This document shows positions 22,498 through 35,147 of a stretch of 64,000 nt of DNA, in pieces. The notes beneath the pieces are model-generated. The model saw only the letters and a program-made list of their open reading frames with translations. It did no database searches and was not told the origin of the DNA. Where the stretch lies: NCBI GenBank assembly GCA_021399445.1, contig JAJTUQ010000002.1, positions 682,001 through 746,000 on the forward strand. The letters run 5' to 3'. The translations under genes were made by a program, and so were the position numbers. Source of the DNA: Xylogone sp. PMI_703 (Eukaryota > Ascomycota > Leotiomycetes). The stretch's first letter is position 1; each line of letters starts with the position of its first letter.

Positions 22498-23353
22498 ATG
22501 GCTACCAATGCCCAGTCTCTGGAAGCTGGTGCAGCCTCAAACAACAATGACCACCTAATTCGCTCTGACGACCCTCAACATCCCGCGAATCTTATACCAG
22601 AGCTGTGTCGCAAGTTCTGGCATTTGGGATGGGTGACTGGCACAGGTGGAGGCACGAGTATTCGCAATGAGTAGGTTTGCTACTTGAATCAAGCATACAC
22701 CTGCTTATCCCATCCCAGCGATCTAGTCTACCTGGCCCCTTCTGGTGTCCAGAAGGAACTGATGAAGTCAGAGGATATATACGTTCTTGCGCTCTCGAAG
22801 CAGACTGATCCAAAGAACCGCGTCTATCTACGATCCCCGCCTTCCCTAAAACCTTCTCAGTGTACACCACTCTTCATCGCAGCGTTTACCAAGCGAAATG
22901 CTGGCTGCTGCATTCACACCCACTCCCAATGGGCTGTGCTGATCACGCTTTTACTAGAGCAGAGACCGCTAAATACCAAGCTCTTCGAGATTAACAATAT
23001 CGAGCAGATCAAGGCTTTCGGAAAGGGCTACCAAAAACAGGGGAATTTAGGTTATCACGACACCTTACGCATTCCCGTGATCGAGAATACGCCACATGAA
23101 GAAGATTTGACTGAAAGCTTAGAAGAAGCAATGAACCAATATCCCGATACTTATGCAGTTCTCGTTCGACGACATGGTATTTACGTCTGGGGAGAAACAG
23201 TCCACAAGGCAAAAACCATGGCCGAGAGGTTAGATTCTGAGTAGTCTCAAAGGCGATACTCACCGCTAACACCATTGTAGTCTCGATTACCTCTTCCAAT
23301 TAGCAGTTGAGATGAAGAAGCTAGGATTACCATGGCTGAGCGAAATACAGTGA
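22498..23353 (+). CDS. MDE1: Methylthioribulose-1-phosphate dehydratase, 251 aa
   Basis: Exons are 22498..22670, 22719..23228 and 23281..23353 (756 nt). The enzyme dehydrates methylthioribulose-1-phosphate to a diketo sugar phosphate, the step directly after Mri1 in methionine salvage. It belongs to the class II aldolase fold. The glycine-rich loop is [13 protein letters not shown], followed after the first intron by [15 protein letters not shown]. Zinc ligands are visible as CIHTHSQWA (HxH) and, towards the C-terminus, [11 protein letters not shown]. The last exon supplies [17 protein letters not shown]. Length agrees with fungal Mde1. ACR3 follows on the same strand after 660 bp, with no sign of co-transcription. 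Confidence 0.95.
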
Positions 23354-24015
23354 GCGAACGAAGGTTTCTGCAGACCTATATTTATAAGGGCCATCTGCAT
23401 CTTCCCGGTGCGAGCAACCAGGGTTCCAGCATGTCAGATTCTCTCGTGGAGGACTGCATTAGTATCTGAACACCTGTTTAAATCTCGTAGCTTCATCAAG
23501 AAGTAATAGAACGGTATTTGAATTGACAATGGCGATATTATAGATTTGATTTGATAGAGATGAGGGGTAACTACGATAACACTTTTTCTGCCCTTAGTCT
23601 GTCGGATATACCTAGAACATCAGATCACACTAATATATCATACGATCATATCTATAAACTGAGCTGCGTGAATTTGTAACTCTAGCAAGAAAATTTCAGT
23701 TGATGAGATGCTCTTCTCCTGTCAGAGCAACCCAGTGTCATCCAGACTTTACAAATCTGCCCCGCCAGGGTCTTCTAGCCTAAGGCATGAATTTCCAGTG
23801 ACATCCTGTCCTCTTCTGATTGGCTAGTGAGAAACTCGGTGACCTTATTCGCAGTTCTATCAACACCTTTGCCGCCTTCCGAAATACTATATATCAATCC
23901 TATAGATCGGAGGTAAGTAAAGCATTTTCTTATTTAGTTATTTATATTCATACTTTTAATTCCTAGTTCTCTTGTAGATCTTTTAGGATCTACTATCTTT
24001 TTTCTAAAAGCTGCT
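23354..24015. other. Intergenic spacer MDE1-ACR3
   Basis: This 662-bp spacer carries the MDE1 3' region and the ACR3 promoter and leader. The stretch 23.88-24.01 kb, just before the ACR3 ATG, is strongly AT-rich. I see no open frame or RNA gene. Confidence 0.5.
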
Positions 24016-25295
24016 ATGACTTCAACCGTGACCAATGGAGATAATCCAATATCGGCTGCTCAGGATTCTGCGCCTGCTAGCCCTCAATTGGATAGAGATA
24101 TCGAGAAGCAACCTGTTAGGGGCACAGAAGTATCTTATACCCCGAAAACTTCAGCATTCAAAAGTTTAGGTTGGTTAGATCAGTACCTGGCAGTATGGAT
24201 ATTTCTGGCTATGGGGCTAGGAATCATTCTGGGCAATTTCGTTCCAAATACTGGCCCAGCTCTTCAACGTGGGAAATTTGTAGGAGTTTCTGTCCCTATT
24301 GGTAAGTACTCATTTTCTTCTCGTTATTGTGATCTCCTATTCACATGCATTCCAGCCGTCGGCCTGCTCGTGATGATGTATCCCATTCTATGCAAAATTA
24401 AATACGAAACTTTGCATAATGTCTTTAACAGTCGAGAAATATGGAAGCAGATTACTTTTAGCATATTTGTGAACTGGATCATTGCTCCGTTTGTTATGGT
24501 AAGGGATCTCCATCTGATCTATTGGTTACAGTGATACTGATAATCTATAAGCTTGGCCTCTCATGGGCCTTCCTCCCGGACAAGCCAGAGCTCCGTGACG
24601 GCTTAATTCTAGTTGGACTTGCTAGATGTATAGCAATGGTACTTATCTGGACCGGTTTAGCTGGTGGAGATAATGAATATTGCGCTATCCTAGTAGCTAT
24701 CAACTCGCTTCTCCAGATGGTTCTATATGCGCCGTTGGCCATCTTTTTCATTGGGGTTATTAGCCACCAAGAAGGCGCATTGGAGGTTGATTATGACGAT
24801 GTCGCAAAAAGTGTCGGCGTTTTCCTAGGAATTCCGTTGGGAGCCGCCATTTTGACACGCTTCTCAGTCAGGAAATTGACCAGCCCTAGATGGTATGATG
24901 AGGTCTTCATCAAGTTCGTGGCGCCCTGGTCACTAATCGGTCTCCTGTTCACGATTCTGGTTCTGTTTGCATCACAAGGAAAGAGGGTTGTCCATCAGAT
25001 TACTTCAGTCTTAAGAGTCTCTGCTCCTCTGATTGTTTACTTTGCGATCATCTTTTTCTTGACATTGCTTGTCACCCGTAAGCTTGGATTTGGATACAAG
25101 CTAGCGGCAACACAGAGTTTCACCGCTGCCAGCAATAATTTTGAGCTGGCCATTGCTGTGGCAGTTGCTACTTATGGAGCAAACAGTGACCAAGCATTAG
25201 CTGCTACTGTTGGGCCTTTGATTGAAGTGCCAGTACTCTTAGGATTGGTGTATGTTGTTAAAGTGATAGGCGATCGGTTGGGATGGAAAGACTGA
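24016..25295 (+). CDS. ACR3: Acr3-type arsenite efflux transporter, 390 aa
   Basis: Exons are 24016..24301, 24356..24498 and 24552..25295 (1173 nt). Acr3 exports arsenite across the plasma membrane and belongs to the bile acid/arsenite/riboflavin transporter superfamily. A polar N-terminus of about 50 residues precedes about ten hydrophobic helices. The conserved Cys in the family motif is present (LVGLARCIAMVLIWTGLAGG), as are LPDKPELRDGLILVG and the Asn/Glu motif SFTAASNNFELAIAVAVAT. The second intron acceptor is set by frame: only the AG just before CTTGGCCTC continues the protein. No arsenate reductase (ACR2) or regulator gene lies nearby, so this is a stand-alone gene. It converges on MPH1, with about 214 bp between the two stops. 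Confidence 0.95.
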
Positions 25296-25509
25296 ATATG
25301 TTTGAGAAAGAAGCAGATTACAATGTGCATATATATAGCGTTTTCGATAGAGATTGTATATATTATCTAGAGAATAAATCATAATGAGTATCTTATCACA
25401 GAAGTTATCCCTCTCTACTCTTGAATCCTGACGCCGTTGTAACATTAAAACAGTGTTCAGCCTAAACTCCTAGCACCCAAGCCCAAAATGTCTTTTATAT
25501 AGTAGTACA

Positions 25510-28500
25510 TTATTCATCACTATCGTCTTCAATTACCCTCCGTCCTCTACTCCTATGTGTAACTGGCCGGAAAAAATCCTCGTCGCTCTCAATATCTTGA
25601 CGAGAAATATGCCTCTTCTTGGTGTTAATCAGCTCTGCAATATCTGGCATATCATCCTCAGAGCCTTGTGTAGTCTGGACTTGGGTTCTCTTGAAGACTG
25701 ATCTAGATCTAGCATCCTTATCTGTACTCGTGACGGAGGTTTGAGATGAGAACAAACTCCTTCCAGTTGCTGGTGACGTTACCACTTGACCAGTAGCAAC
25801 AACAAAATCGTCCAAACTACCAGGCTCATCCATACAGTAATCCTCTGAAGCCGTTTCACTATCCCTTATTTCCTCACCCTGCATAAAACTTTCTTCTGGG
25901 TAGCTGGACGCTACAAAGTGCTGATGATTGCCGTAACCTATATCTTCACCATCACTGTCACTTTCCTCGCGAGACCGGCGTGGCTTTCGTGTATGAGTTG
26001 CACGTTTTTTGGTTTTTGTAGGCTTCCTAGACCTCGGTGGTAGCCCCGACTCATCATCTGATATGAGGACCGCTGGTTGGGGTGGGAGCATCTCTTTCGC
26101 GGATGAAGATTTCTTTGTCATGATACTTGAGGGCACGTTAACGGCTTTGTCGCCTTGCATGGAGGAAAATGATGCTATAGAACCATCTGGCTCCTCGTCT
26201 CCATATGGCTTAACCCATCTATCCTCATGACGTTGAGAATCTCCAAGTAACTTGAATAGTCTCACACATCTTTTGGTATACTCTCCATGTGCAACATTCG
26301 CCACTGGACCTAACGTCCTTTGCAATGTTGGTTGCGCAGTGAGATCGGGCATACTGACTTCTTGCAAATCGTTCTCTGGGATACTTCGATAACGTTCTTC
26401 TAGCTCACTGGTTTCTGCAGGATTGAGAAGCACTGATTCCACTGGATATAGGGGCATAACCTTATTAGTGGATGGCTCAGCCTTGACGGCCTCTCTTGTT
26501 ATCCCAAACTTTTGCAGGCTGTCCTGGTCACCAGATAATTCCGATGCTTTCTGAAAGCCTTTCTCAACGCCATCAGGCATATGAAACTTTTTAGCCGGCC
26601 GCTTTTGTGCTTTGCCCGCCCGACGCTTGGGCTCAGGTAAGGAAGTGTCTTGAGTATTTTCGGGTGGTATATCGATGATTCTTTTAACCACCTCAGGGTG
26701 TATGTCTCGAGGAATAATTCGACGGGAAAGGTCATGACGAAAGCTAAATCTCTCGCCAGAGCTGATCATCTTCTGCATCTGCTCATAGTTGTCCTTTGCC
26801 TTTACGAAGGATTCCTCTTCCTTACCACGCATCAACAACAGCACAATGTTACCTGCTCTCTTTCTTCCAGTACGGCCCATACGCTGTAGCATTCTGATAG
26901 GGGATGCTGAAGCATCATAGCAGACAATAAGATCGACTTGGCCAATGTCAAGACCTTCCTCGCCAATGGATGTAGCAACAAGGACATTCAGTTTCCCCGA
27001 CTTGAAATCACGAATAGTTTCAAGCTGTTTTACTTGGTTCATACCTTCCGAGCGCTTAGAGTCTGCCTGTCCTACAAACACGGATGACCTAATCATTGGC
27101 TTGTGCCTATTCAAGACACGAGATATGTCCTCAGCACTGTCCCTAAATTCGGAGAAAACGATCACTCGAGTATTTGATGGTGGAGCACCCTCTGGTAGTC
27201 TACCTTCCCCTGCGTCTAGAAAATGATTCAAGATGGTATCACAAAGATAAGTGAGCTTAGGATGGCCCACAAAGTTATCTTTACTCAACCAGAGCTTTAT
27301 CCTGTCCATCATTTTTTGGAAGTCCGGGCTGTCGATAATCTGACGTCGATATTTCCCACCCTTATTCCCTTCCCCTGCTTCCCGGAGCTCCTTCATCGAT
27401 GCATAGAATGGCCCAACGCCATGAAAGTTGAGGAGCTTGATAGCATGGGCAACACTGGCTAGTATAGTAAATAAGCCCATCATCATACCTTTCAACCCCA
27501 TCGAGGCCCTTCTGCCCGCCTCGGAAGCAAACCAAGATTTCCTGGCTTGGATTAGGCCAAAAGGTGTGAGTGCCATTGGATCTTTACTCCAATAAGCATT
27601 CTGAGAGCAGAGGCTATTGACAAGGGGTTGTAATGCCTTCGAGAACAGCTCCTTAATCATGATCATTTCATCTGATGGATCCAGAAGCACTTGATCAATT
27701 CTGCGTTGATGGACGAACTGTTGGATATCGATCGAGTCCTCAGTTCGAATCTCTACCTTAGCAATTTCTAGGCCATCTATCACCTCTTGAACTGATTCAA
27801 CAGTTGAGCCAGGGGTCGCGGTAAGGGCAAGGACACGAAAACTTTGATTAAAACGACGGATAAACTCAACAACCTTGACATAAGCGTAATTTCCAGTAGC
27901 TCTATGTGCCTCATCTATTACCAGGAGGACAATTTTTTTCGGATCTGCTATACCGGTTCTTAAGTCATTGTCCAGTGTCTGCGGAGTCATGAAGAAGACA
28001 CGCTTTGCCTCCCATTCATCTGCTCTCACAGCTGGGACAATATCACCGGTAAGCATGGTTGTCGTTGACCTTGGTATTCCTGCAATATTATAACAGGCAT
28101 CGACTTGCTGAGCTACCAAAGGCTTGGTCGGAGCTACAAATACTATTTTGGCATTTTTTGTCCAACGGAAAAAGTTTAGTATGATGGTGGCAGCTATGAA
28201 GGTCTTTCCAAGTCCGGTAGGAAGAGCTACCAATAAATTGTTAAATAAACCAGATTTAACAATACTATACTGATAATCTCGAATTGCCCCTAAATTTGTC
28301 GGGTATACCCAAGTTTTTAATGCCTCATTGTCTAGAACATGATGTGTTGGAGGTTCCGGCGCCTTGTCAGCTCGGTAATTGTACACCTTTTTAGTCTGAG
28401 ATGCAGAAATTGGCTCTTCAACAGCACGACCTCCAAAGAGAGTAGTTTGGCGAAGGTTGGTTTGGGTGGCAGTAAGACGCTGTGAGGCTTGCTGAGAACC

Positions 28501-29016
28501 GGTGAAAGAAGATGAGCCTACTATCATGCGTTTTGGCGCTGTTGGTTCAGGCTCGGGAGAAGACATGAACGCATCTGATGGTAAGTCTTCAAGCTCTTGC
28601 GTAATATCATAGTTTGATATTTTGGCATTTCCTCTTTGTGCAGCCTCAGTGGAAGTGGTGGCGGCATTGTTAGTGGGAGTGGGTCTGGTGAAAGTAGGAG
28701 GTTTGGGTGGTTGAGGTTGTGATTTCTTGATTATCGCTCCTCGAATTCTGTAAGGACTCGAATCGATCATGGCTTCTGCCTGGGTTGCTCTGACATATGT
28801 CGTTTCGGGGATATCATATGCTCCAGTGTGGATCCGGTATTTGCTCTTTTTTGCTTTGCCATTCTCCTCATTCTCACTATCTCCAGCTGTGCTACTTCCA
28901 CAGCTATCATCTGATTCTGTATATACTTTTCGACGTTTGCGGGGCTGTCGCGGGAGGTCTTGTGAACTTAGTACATCGATTAGATCTTCATCCGGTATAC
29001 AATCGAATTCATCCAT
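25510..29016 (-). CDS. MPH1: Mph1/FANCM-family DNA helicase, 1168 aa
   Basis: This single uninterrupted frame starts at ATG 29016 ([19 protein letters not shown]); the frame is open a little further upstream but without ATG. Mph1 is a 3'-5' DNA helicase that dissociates D-loops, reverses forks and aids crosslink repair. The superfamily-2 core shows motif [10 protein letters not shown] at about 264-272, the DEAH box ([14 protein letters not shown]) near 367, motif III LTATPGS, and motif [16 protein letters not shown] near 710. The insert between the two helicase lobes is of the size usual for FANCM/Mph1. The C-terminal 400 residues are acidic, Ser-rich and probably disordered. MluI-box motifs lie 35-60 bp before the start. 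It follows TLS1 on the same strand. Confidence 0.95.
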   Translation of the reverse strand: MDEFDCIPDEDLIDVLSSQDLPRQPRKRRKVYTESDDSCGSSTAGDSENEENGKAKKSKYRIHTGAYDIPETTYVRATQAEAMIDSSPYRIRGAIIKKSQPQPPKPPTFTRPTPTNNAATTSTEAAQRGNAKISNYDITQELEDLPSDAFMSSPEPEPTAPKRMIVGSSSFTGSQQASQRLTATQTNLRQTTLFGGRAVEEPISASQTKKVYNYRADKAPEPPTHHVLDNEALKTWVYPTNLGAIRDYQYSIVKSGLFNNLLVALPTGLGKTFIAATIILNFFRWTKNAKIVFVAPTKPLVAQQVDACYNIAGIPRSTTTMLTGDIVPAVRADEWEAKRVFFMTPQTLDNDLRTGIADPKKIVLLVIDEAHRATGNYAYVKVVEFIRRFNQSFRVLALTATPGSTVESVQEVIDGLEIAKVEIRTEDSIDIQQFVHQRRIDQVLLDPSDEMIMIKELFSKALQPLVNSLCSQNAYWSKDPMALTPFGLIQARKSWFASEAGRRASMGLKGMMMGLFTILASVAHAIKLLNFHGVGPFYASMKELREAGEGNKGGKYRRQIIDSPDFQKMMDRIKLWLSKDNFVGHPKLTYLCDTILNHFLDAGEGRLPEGAPPSNTRVIVFSEFRDSAEDISRVLNRHKPMIRSSVFVGQADSKRSEGMNQVKQLETIRDFKSGKLNVLVATSIGEEGLDIGQVDLIVCYDASASPIRMLQRMGRTGRKRAGNIVLLLMRGKEEESFVKAKDNYEQMQKMISSGERFSFRHDLSRRIIPRDIHPEVVKRIIDIPPENTQDTSLPEPKRRAGKAQKRPAKKFHMPDGVEKGFQKASELSGDQDSLQKFGITREAVKAEPSTNKVMPLYPVESVLLNPAETSELEERYRSIPENDLQEVSMPDLTAQPTLQRTLGPVANVAHGEYTKRCVRLFKLLGDSQRHEDRWVKPYGDEEPDGSIASFSSMQGDKAVNVPSSIMTKKSSSAKEMLPPQPAVLISDDESGLPPRSRKPTKTKKRATHTRKPRRSREESDSDGEDIGYGNHQHFVASSYPEESFMQGEEIRDSETASEDYCMDEPGSLDDFVVATGQVVTSPATGRSLFSSQTSVTSTDKDARSRSVFKRTQVQTTQGSEDDMPDIAELINTKKRHISRQDIESDEDFFRPVTHRSRGRRVIEDDSDE

Positions 29017-29050
29017 GATATCTTGCTGTAATGCTTCTTTAAAGCTGGGG

Positions 29051-29075
29051 ACGCGAAACAATTGGAGAGACGCGT
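29051..29075. promoter_or_regulatory. MluI-box/SCB-like motifs upstream of MPH1
   Basis: ACGCGAAA at 29051-29058 and ACGCGT at 29070-29075 lie 35-60 bp before the MPH1 start. They match the cores bound by the Swi6-containing G1/S factors. With only two sites and no expression data, cell-cycle control is an inference. Confidence 0.45.
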
Positions 29076-29316
29076 ATCCTTATCGCGAAGTGGAACGTCA
29101 TCACGTGGACCCTTATCAACCGATAGTGCTTTTTGCTGTGATCAGTTATTATGACTCCGATTTTAAGACCCGATATCATTCGTTGTAATCAAAATTCCGT
29201 TGGTATTCTAAGAATTGATTTACGTTTAGCGCAGTCAAATTCCGGATTATGGATATAGAGGTATTACATGGAAAATCTACATAGCTCCCACTATCCAATG
29301 TGAATAATTTGGGTTT

Positions 29317-30617
29317 CTATTTCTTCGCATTCTTCAGCATTTGGTCTCTCATTGCAGCCCTGGCGCTCCTGCTGCCGCCCAGCTTTGGCCCCTTCAACAC
29401 TTCGTCTTCCTTCTTGCCACCTGGTCCCCTGCCTGACGACTGTGCTGGCGGGTTTTTCTTCCTTTGACGGGCTGACATAGCATCCAAGAATTCGCGCTTG
29501 AACTCTTCTGCAATGCGATCATCAGCTGCTTGATCGTCGTTGGTCTCGGCGGTGGGTGGCGGTGGTTCGTAAATTTCCAACCTGTTCTCTCGCAAGACTT
29601 CCTCCACCAACTTATCTCTCTTAATATCGTCGCTTCCTCGTCTCTTTCGTCCTTTCCAAGACTTGCCGTCTTTACCCAGCCTCACCTTCTTTTGGCTACC
29701 GCCTGATCCTGATCCGGAATCACCATCGATTCCCTCTCCATCCAATCTCAGTCTTGCCCGATTTGTTAGCTCGATATTTCGCGTACGCGATTCTTCTCCC
29801 AAATCAATTTCCAGTAATTTGCCAAGAGCAGCGGGTTGTCTTTCAGCTGCAATGTCCCCTAGGCCCCGTTTGCCATTTGCAATGACTTGAGAAGATATCG
29901 TGGCTGTAGCTTGAGACGTTATTTCATTGCGACCTAGTATTGATGAAGTATCAGAAGAGGATGCCAGGCTTTGAGCAGCGTTAGCTAGCATAGCCTGAGA
30001 GCGTCGTTTAGCCATTTCGGAATCTACGTATGCCATCCTTTCCTTGTCAGTGACTATTATATATATACAATTCAGAGTGACATAGGATCCTGAGTATAGC
30101 TGGACAGGATTATAAAGCCAAATTAGACTCACATATGTTTATTCACGTCACCTACTGTTCCAGTCTGTGGAGCAAATTTCCTCACAGCAGCAACTGCGGG
30201 AATTGCATCCCCATTTCTGGGCTCTATCCCATTTCCGTCTCCATCTGCTTCCTCAATTTGCATCAGACCATGCCGGCCTACACCGTCGGCTCTAAATTCC
30301 ACTCCGCCTGCCCTTTGTTTCCTCAACTTGCGCAACCTCAGTAGCTCCGCCATGGAGACCTTCCCTTTTTCTCCATATTCGTCTAGGCTATCCTCGCCTG
30401 AATGAGCAGATTTAGGTGCTGATGAGCTGGCAATTAGCTCGTCGAGGCTCTGAGGTTGTGGTTCTGAAGGCACGAGTGACGCCGACTCTACATCTTCATC
30501 CGAGTGCTGTCGCCGATAGATTTTGCGCTTTTTATTTGGACGATGGAAGATTGGCTTTGGGAGGATGGAGTCTGAAGCCGATGTTGCGCTAGATTCAATT
30601 TGAGATTCTGATGCCAT
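29317..30617 (-). CDS. Tls1/C9orf78 (Hep59 family) spliceosome-associated protein, 401 aa
   Basis: Two exons on the minus strand, 30617..30133 and 30037..29317 (1206 nt). The acceptor giving HMMAYVDSEMAKRR is preferred because it restores the frame and matches the family's conserved M-x-YI/V-E/D block before a KR run. Fission yeast Tls1 and human C9orf78 associate with the Brr2 helicase in the spliceosome; loss of Tls1 alters splicing of shelterin transcripts and telomere length. Visible features are a basic PNKKRKIYRRQ stretch near residue 30, VSMAELLRLRKLRKQRAGG and a Lys/Arg-rich C-terminus (SARAAMRDQMLKNAKK). No enzymatic motif is present. PRP16, another splicing factor, starts on the opposite strand 1.15 kb away. 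Confidence 0.85.
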
Positions 30618-31762
30618 CGTTTTGGGTATATTGATCTACATGGTTACGATTGATTGAAGTGCAGGAACCGTGGAGTCCGAGGCCTGTGGAAGCGAGGCTA
30701 GCCTGATCCGGGAGCTCCAAGCTCTGAATGTACCTTTTTAAAGTGTGAAAAACCTGTAAGCCACGGCAGATATAGTTACTTAGAAGCTTTTAACGTTTGC
30801 GGAAGGTATCCTTTTTAATATAGTTTATTGGATTATTAACTCAAACATGATCAACACTGAAGCCAAGCGTTTCATTACATATCCAACTATATGCGAATTA
30901 CCGCAGTACAATGTTGAAGGCTTAATTGATTTGCGCTCAACAGTAGCTTTCAGAATCATAGCACTCAAGCAGTCTTCCAGCTAAGCATAACACTGTAAAG
31001 CTTACCGATATATATTTGTGCTTTCATATATTCCGATCATTCTTTTCGTCATCTTATTCTTTGGATTCCTGTCAACTAGTTAGTACATGACTTTGACTTC
31101 TTGCAATGGAGAGAAGATAAGTCTTATCATTCCTTGCGGTAGAAAAAAGCTTTTCAGAACCCCAGTTATAAGCACCGTTCACTCCAACCATCTCGTACTT
31201 CCTCTTCACCAATCAACGCGTTTCTTCTAATGGGGCCAGCATGTGACGATGCCTACAGCATCCCACCAAGATGAGAATGCTTTGATTTAAGAGAAGAGGA
31301 GTAACGAGATACACGGTTGGGAGTGACCTAAGACGGCTCTTCCTATAGATAATTTGGGTGTTGGGATATCATCATATCTTTTCTGTGCATTATGGCGCTC
31401 CTTTACTTGTGATTTGAAAGAAATAGAGTAACAAGACTTAGAAGATATGACAACTTACATTGCGCAGTCTGGAATGAAAGAATGGGAGCCATTGAAGCTG
31501 CATCCGTTAATCAATGGAAAGATCATGAGCCCGACAAGTGCGAAGATGGAAGCATTTAACTTTTGCAGAATTTACGGCGACCGCGGTGTACCTTAATAGA
31601 AGCGCAATCATGTGACTGCCACAAGGCTGGCACTTCGGTGGTCGGTTGGTGACGCCGTAGCAATTCGTTCAGCCTTCTCGTTCAGCGTGAAAATACCTAG
31701 TTTGCGGTGATCAACATCAAAGGTTCATCATCCACGGGCACCGCCGAGTCGGGCCACAAATC
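30618..31762. promoter_or_regulatory. Divergent promoter region of TLS1-like gene and PRP16
   Basis: A 1.1-kb AT-rich spacer between two divergent start codons. It has an ACGCGT at about 31216-31221 next to a CCAAT. No open frame of note and no RNA gene is recognisable. A short unrecognised noncoding RNA cannot be excluded. Confidence 0.4.
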
Positions 31763-34700
31763 ATGGCTAGAGATGACAGAGAAGATCGGGAGCAGAGCCC
31801 CAAGCGGAGAAAGTTGAATTTCAACCCATTGCAATCGGATGATCGCTTCTCAGTTCCATCAAGGCCTTCTGCTCAGAGTGGGAACTCAACTCCTGTATTT
31901 TCCAGATCCCACAGTCGAGTTCCAGATGGATCTCGCGCATCAACACCACAGGCGAGGCCAAGATATAACCCCACATCTCGTTCAAAACCAAAACAGGAAG
32001 AGTTTGATGGCCCAGAGCCACAAGTGAATGAAGAAGATTCCAACGCGCTCGATCGAGATTGGTATGTTGCAGATGAATTTGGCCACACCTTTGGTGATGA
32101 TTCTCATAATCCTTTCGGATCATACGATACTTCATGGGATGAACAGCAACGAGACGCTGCTCTAGCTGAAAAGAAGCTCGGGAAGCGCATGACGGCACGA
32201 GCAGCGCAGAAACAAAAGGATGTTGACGCCTGGGAAACCAATCGAATGCTTACATCTGGAGTGGCCCAGCGGCGAGATTTTGGTGACGATTTTGAAGATG
32301 ACGAGGAAGCAACACGAGTGCACCTCCTCGTACATGATCTCAAACCTCCTTTCCTCGATGGCAGGACAGTCTTTTCTAAGCAGCTGGAGCCTGTACCTGC
32401 TGTTCGGGACTACCAGAGTGATATGGCTGTATTCAGTCGCAAGGGCAGCAAGGTGGTAAAGGAAAGGCGTCAACAAAAAGAGCGACAGAAACAGGCTCAA
32501 GAAGCTACTAGTTTGGCTGGTACTGCGCTGGGGAATCTCATGGGTGTTAAAGAGGACGAAGGAGACAGTGCGGCTCATATTCCTGGCGAAGAAGAAAGCA
32601 AGAGTAGTAACAAGTTTGGATCGCATATGAAAAAGAGCGAAGGTGCGAGTAATTTCAGCCAGAGTAAGACGTTGAAGGAGCAGAGGGAGTTTTTACCCGC
32701 CTTTGCTGTTCGAGAAGACCTACTCAGAGTTATTCGAGATAACCAGGTGGTCATCGTTGTTGGTGAGACTGGTTCAGGGAAGACGACTCAGCTTACACAA
32801 TTCTTATACGAAGACGGGTATGCGAAGATTGGTTTGATAGGATGCACGCAGCCCCGTAGAGTTGCTGCAATGAGTGTGGCAAAACGAGTTGCAGAAGAGA
32901 TGGAATGTGAGTTGGGCAGTACGGTTGGTTATGCAATCCGATTCGAAGATTGCACAAGTAAAGATACGAAGATCAAATACATGACAGATGGCGTCTTGCT
33001 ACGAGAATCGCTCAATGAGCCGGATCTTGACAGATACTCCTGCGTTATCATGGACGAGGCACACGAGAGAGCGTTAAACACGGATGTTCTTATGGGTCTA
33101 TTCAAGAAAGTCCTAGCACGGCGACGGGATCTGAAACTAATTGTAACATCTGCAACAATGAACTCGAAACGTTTCTCGGACTTTTATGGAGGAGCCCCAG
33201 AGTTTTTCATACCGGGACGAACCTTTCCAGTCGACATCATGTTTCACAGATCACCTGTGGAAGACTACGTAGATCAAGCAGTGCAGCAAGTGCTGGCTAT
33301 TCACGTCTCCATGGGACCGGGCGATATCCTTGTGTTTATGACAGGACAGGAAGATATCGAAGCAACCTGTGAGCTAGTTCAGGAGCGGCTGAATGCTCTC
33401 AATGATCCTCCAAAACTCAGCATACTACCTATTTACAGTCAAATGCCGGCAGATTTGCAGGCTAAAATCTTCGATAAAGCACCACCTGGCGTGAGGAAGG
33501 TCATCGTAGCGACAAATATTGCTGAAACTAGCTTGACAGTCGATGGTATCATGTACGTCGTTGATGCTGGCTACTCCAAGCTCAAGGTCTATAACCCGAG
33601 AATGGGAATGGATACATTACAGATTACGCCCATCTCACAGGCAAATGCCTCTCAGCGAGCAGGCCGAGCAGGTCGAACGGGTCCAGGCAAAGCATTCCAT
33701 CTATTCACCGAACAAGCTTTCAAGAACGAACTATACATTCAAACTATCCCTGAAATCCAACGTACTAACCTCAGCAACACTGTGCTTCTTTTAAAGTCTC
33801 TCGGTGTGAAGGACTTGTTGGACTTTGACTTTATGGACCCACCACCCCAAGATACCATCACCACATCCCTCTTCGATCTCTGGGCCCTTGGTGCTCTCGA
33901 CAACCTAGGAGAGCTGACCGGTATAGGCAAGAAAATGACTGCTTTCCCTATGGATCCCTCGTTGGCGAAGCTTCTGATCACCTCAGTAGAGTACGGCTGC
34001 AGTGAGGAGATGCTCACAATAGTGTCCATGCTCTCGGTGCCGAATGTTTTCTACCGACCGAAAGAACGTATGGAGGAGTCTGATGCTGCACGAGAAAAGT
34101 TTTTCGTTCCTGAGTCTGACCATTTGACCTTCTTGCACGTCTATTCGCAATGGAAGGCCAATGGCTTCTCGGATGGCTGGTGCACACGACACTTCCTGCA
34201 CCCGAAATCGCTGCGTCGAGCGAAGGAGATTCGCGATCAGCTCCTTGATATCATGAAGATGCAGCAGATGAATCTCGTCAGTTGCGGTACAGACTGGGAC
34301 ATCATCCGCAAGTGCATCTGCTCTGGGTACTACCACCAAGCGGCCAAAGTTAAGGGCATTGGCGAGTACGTCAATCTACGCACGAGCGTCACGGTACAGC
34401 TACATCCAACCAGTGCGCTGTACGGCCTGGGGTACTTGCCCGACTACGTCGTCTATCATGAGTTGATTCTCACATCCAAGGAGTACATGTCTACAGTTAC
34501 ATCTGTGGACCCGCACTGGTTGGCTGAGCTCGGCGGTGTTTTCTATTCGGTAAAGGAAAAGGGGTATTCGGCACGGGAGAAGCGCATCACTGAGGTTGAG
34601 TTCAACCGGAAGATGGAGATTGAGGCTAAAATGGCGGAGGACAAGGCGAGGGAGCAGCAGCGACTTGAGAGTGAAAAGGAGAAAGCAGTGAAGAAAGCGA

Positions 34701-34780
34701 CAACCGCAGTTGTGAAGAAGGTTGCTGCCCACGGCGCAGTGCGAAAACCAGTCGTTAAGAGGGCTGGGAGGGGGTTTTAA
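31763..34780 (+). CDS. PRP16: Prp16-type DEAH-box pre-mRNA splicing helicase, 1005 aa
   Basis: Single exon from ATG 31763 to TAA. Prp16 (DHX38 in animals) remodels the spliceosome after branching so that the second splicing step can occur. The N-terminal 310 residues are charged and disordered, and contain the family-specific segment [14 protein letters not shown]. The helicase core has motif [14 protein letters not shown] near residue 334, [12 protein letters not shown] near 431, SATM near 464, and [15 protein letters not shown] near 631. The winged-helix, ratchet and OB-fold region with [17 protein letters not shown] follows. A Lys/Arg-rich tail closes the protein. The N-terminal motif separates it from Prp2, Prp22 and Prp43. 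Confidence 0.94.
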   Translation: MARDDREDREQSPKRRKLNFNPLQSDDRFSVPSRPSAQSGNSTPVFSRSHSRVPDGSRASTPQARPRYNPTSRSKPKQEEFDGPEPQVNEEDSNALDRDWYVADEFGHTFGDDSHNPFGSYDTSWDEQQRDAALAEKKLGKRMTARAAQKQKDVDAWETNRMLTSGVAQRRDFGDDFEDDEEATRVHLLVHDLKPPFLDGRTVFSKQLEPVPAVRDYQSDMAVFSRKGSKVVKERRQQKERQKQAQEATSLAGTALGNLMGVKEDEGDSAAHIPGEEESKSSNKFGSHMKKSEGASNFSQSKTLKEQREFLPAFAVREDLLRVIRDNQVVIVVGETGSGKTTQLTQFLYEDGYAKIGLIGCTQPRRVAAMSVAKRVAEEMECELGSTVGYAIRFEDCTSKDTKIKYMTDGVLLRESLNEPDLDRYSCVIMDEAHERALNTDVLMGLFKKVLARRRDLKLIVTSATMNSKRFSDFYGGAPEFFIPGRTFPVDIMFHRSPVEDYVDQAVQQVLAIHVSMGPGDILVFMTGQEDIEATCELVQERLNALNDPPKLSILPIYSQMPADLQAKIFDKAPPGVRKVIVATNIAETSLTVDGIMYVVDAGYSKLKVYNPRMGMDTLQITPISQANASQRAGRAGRTGPGKAFHLFTEQAFKNELYIQTIPEIQRTNLSNTVLLLKSLGVKDLLDFDFMDPPPQDTITTSLFDLWALGALDNLGELTGIGKKMTAFPMDPSLAKLLITSVEYGCSEEMLTIVSMLSVPNVFYRPKERMEESDAAREKFFVPESDHLTFLHVYSQWKANGFSDGWCTRHFLHPKSLRRAKEIRDQLLDIMKMQQMNLVSCGTDWDIIRKCICSGYYHQAAKVKGIGEYVNLRTSVTVQLHPTSALYGLGYLPDYVVYHELILTSKEYMSTVTSVDPHWLAELGGVFYSVKEKGYSAREKRITEVEFNRKMEIEAKMAEDKAREQQRLESEKEKAVKKATTAVVKKVAAHGAVRKPVVKRAGRGF

Positions 34781-35147
34781 GTCCAACCTAGTAGCATGAT
34801 AGTGGCCTACGTTCTATGTGAGAGGTGTTGAAAATATCATCTGTTCAAGATTGAGCAGTGTTGTATATATATGCAGAAAATATCAATTAATAGATCTAAG
34901 CATCCAGCCATGAAAGTAACGGACAGCAAGTCGATGCTTTCCTGTCCTTGGGTATTTTGTGAAGTCCAATGCCTGTTTCTCCCACCCATCGTTCCCTAGT
35001 TTCGTTAAGTCTATATAGTAATAATACAAGTGAAAAGCTCGTCATCTCTATGATCTAAGAATTGTGAGATAGAAGTAGGATCGCTTAACTCCCTAATTCC
35101 GAATTATATGAAACATGGTGGACGCCCATAATGGAACTGCTATGGCC
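34781..35147. other. Convergent 3' spacer between PRP16 and the MBL-fold gene
   Basis: These 367 bp lie between two facing stop codons and are AT-rich, with several TATATA runs that suit polyadenylation signals for both strands. Nothing else is seen. Confidence 0.5.

Noticed and set aside
24016..25295. Arsenic-resistance gene cluster around ACR3
   Set aside because: Neighbours are MDE1 and MPH1. No arsenate reductase, methyltransferase or regulator gene is present.
29017..29061. Upstream extension of MPH1 by 15 codons
   Set aside because: It would start with TTG. The ATG at 29016 gives the expected acidic N-terminus, and the upstream bases hold the ACGCG motifs.
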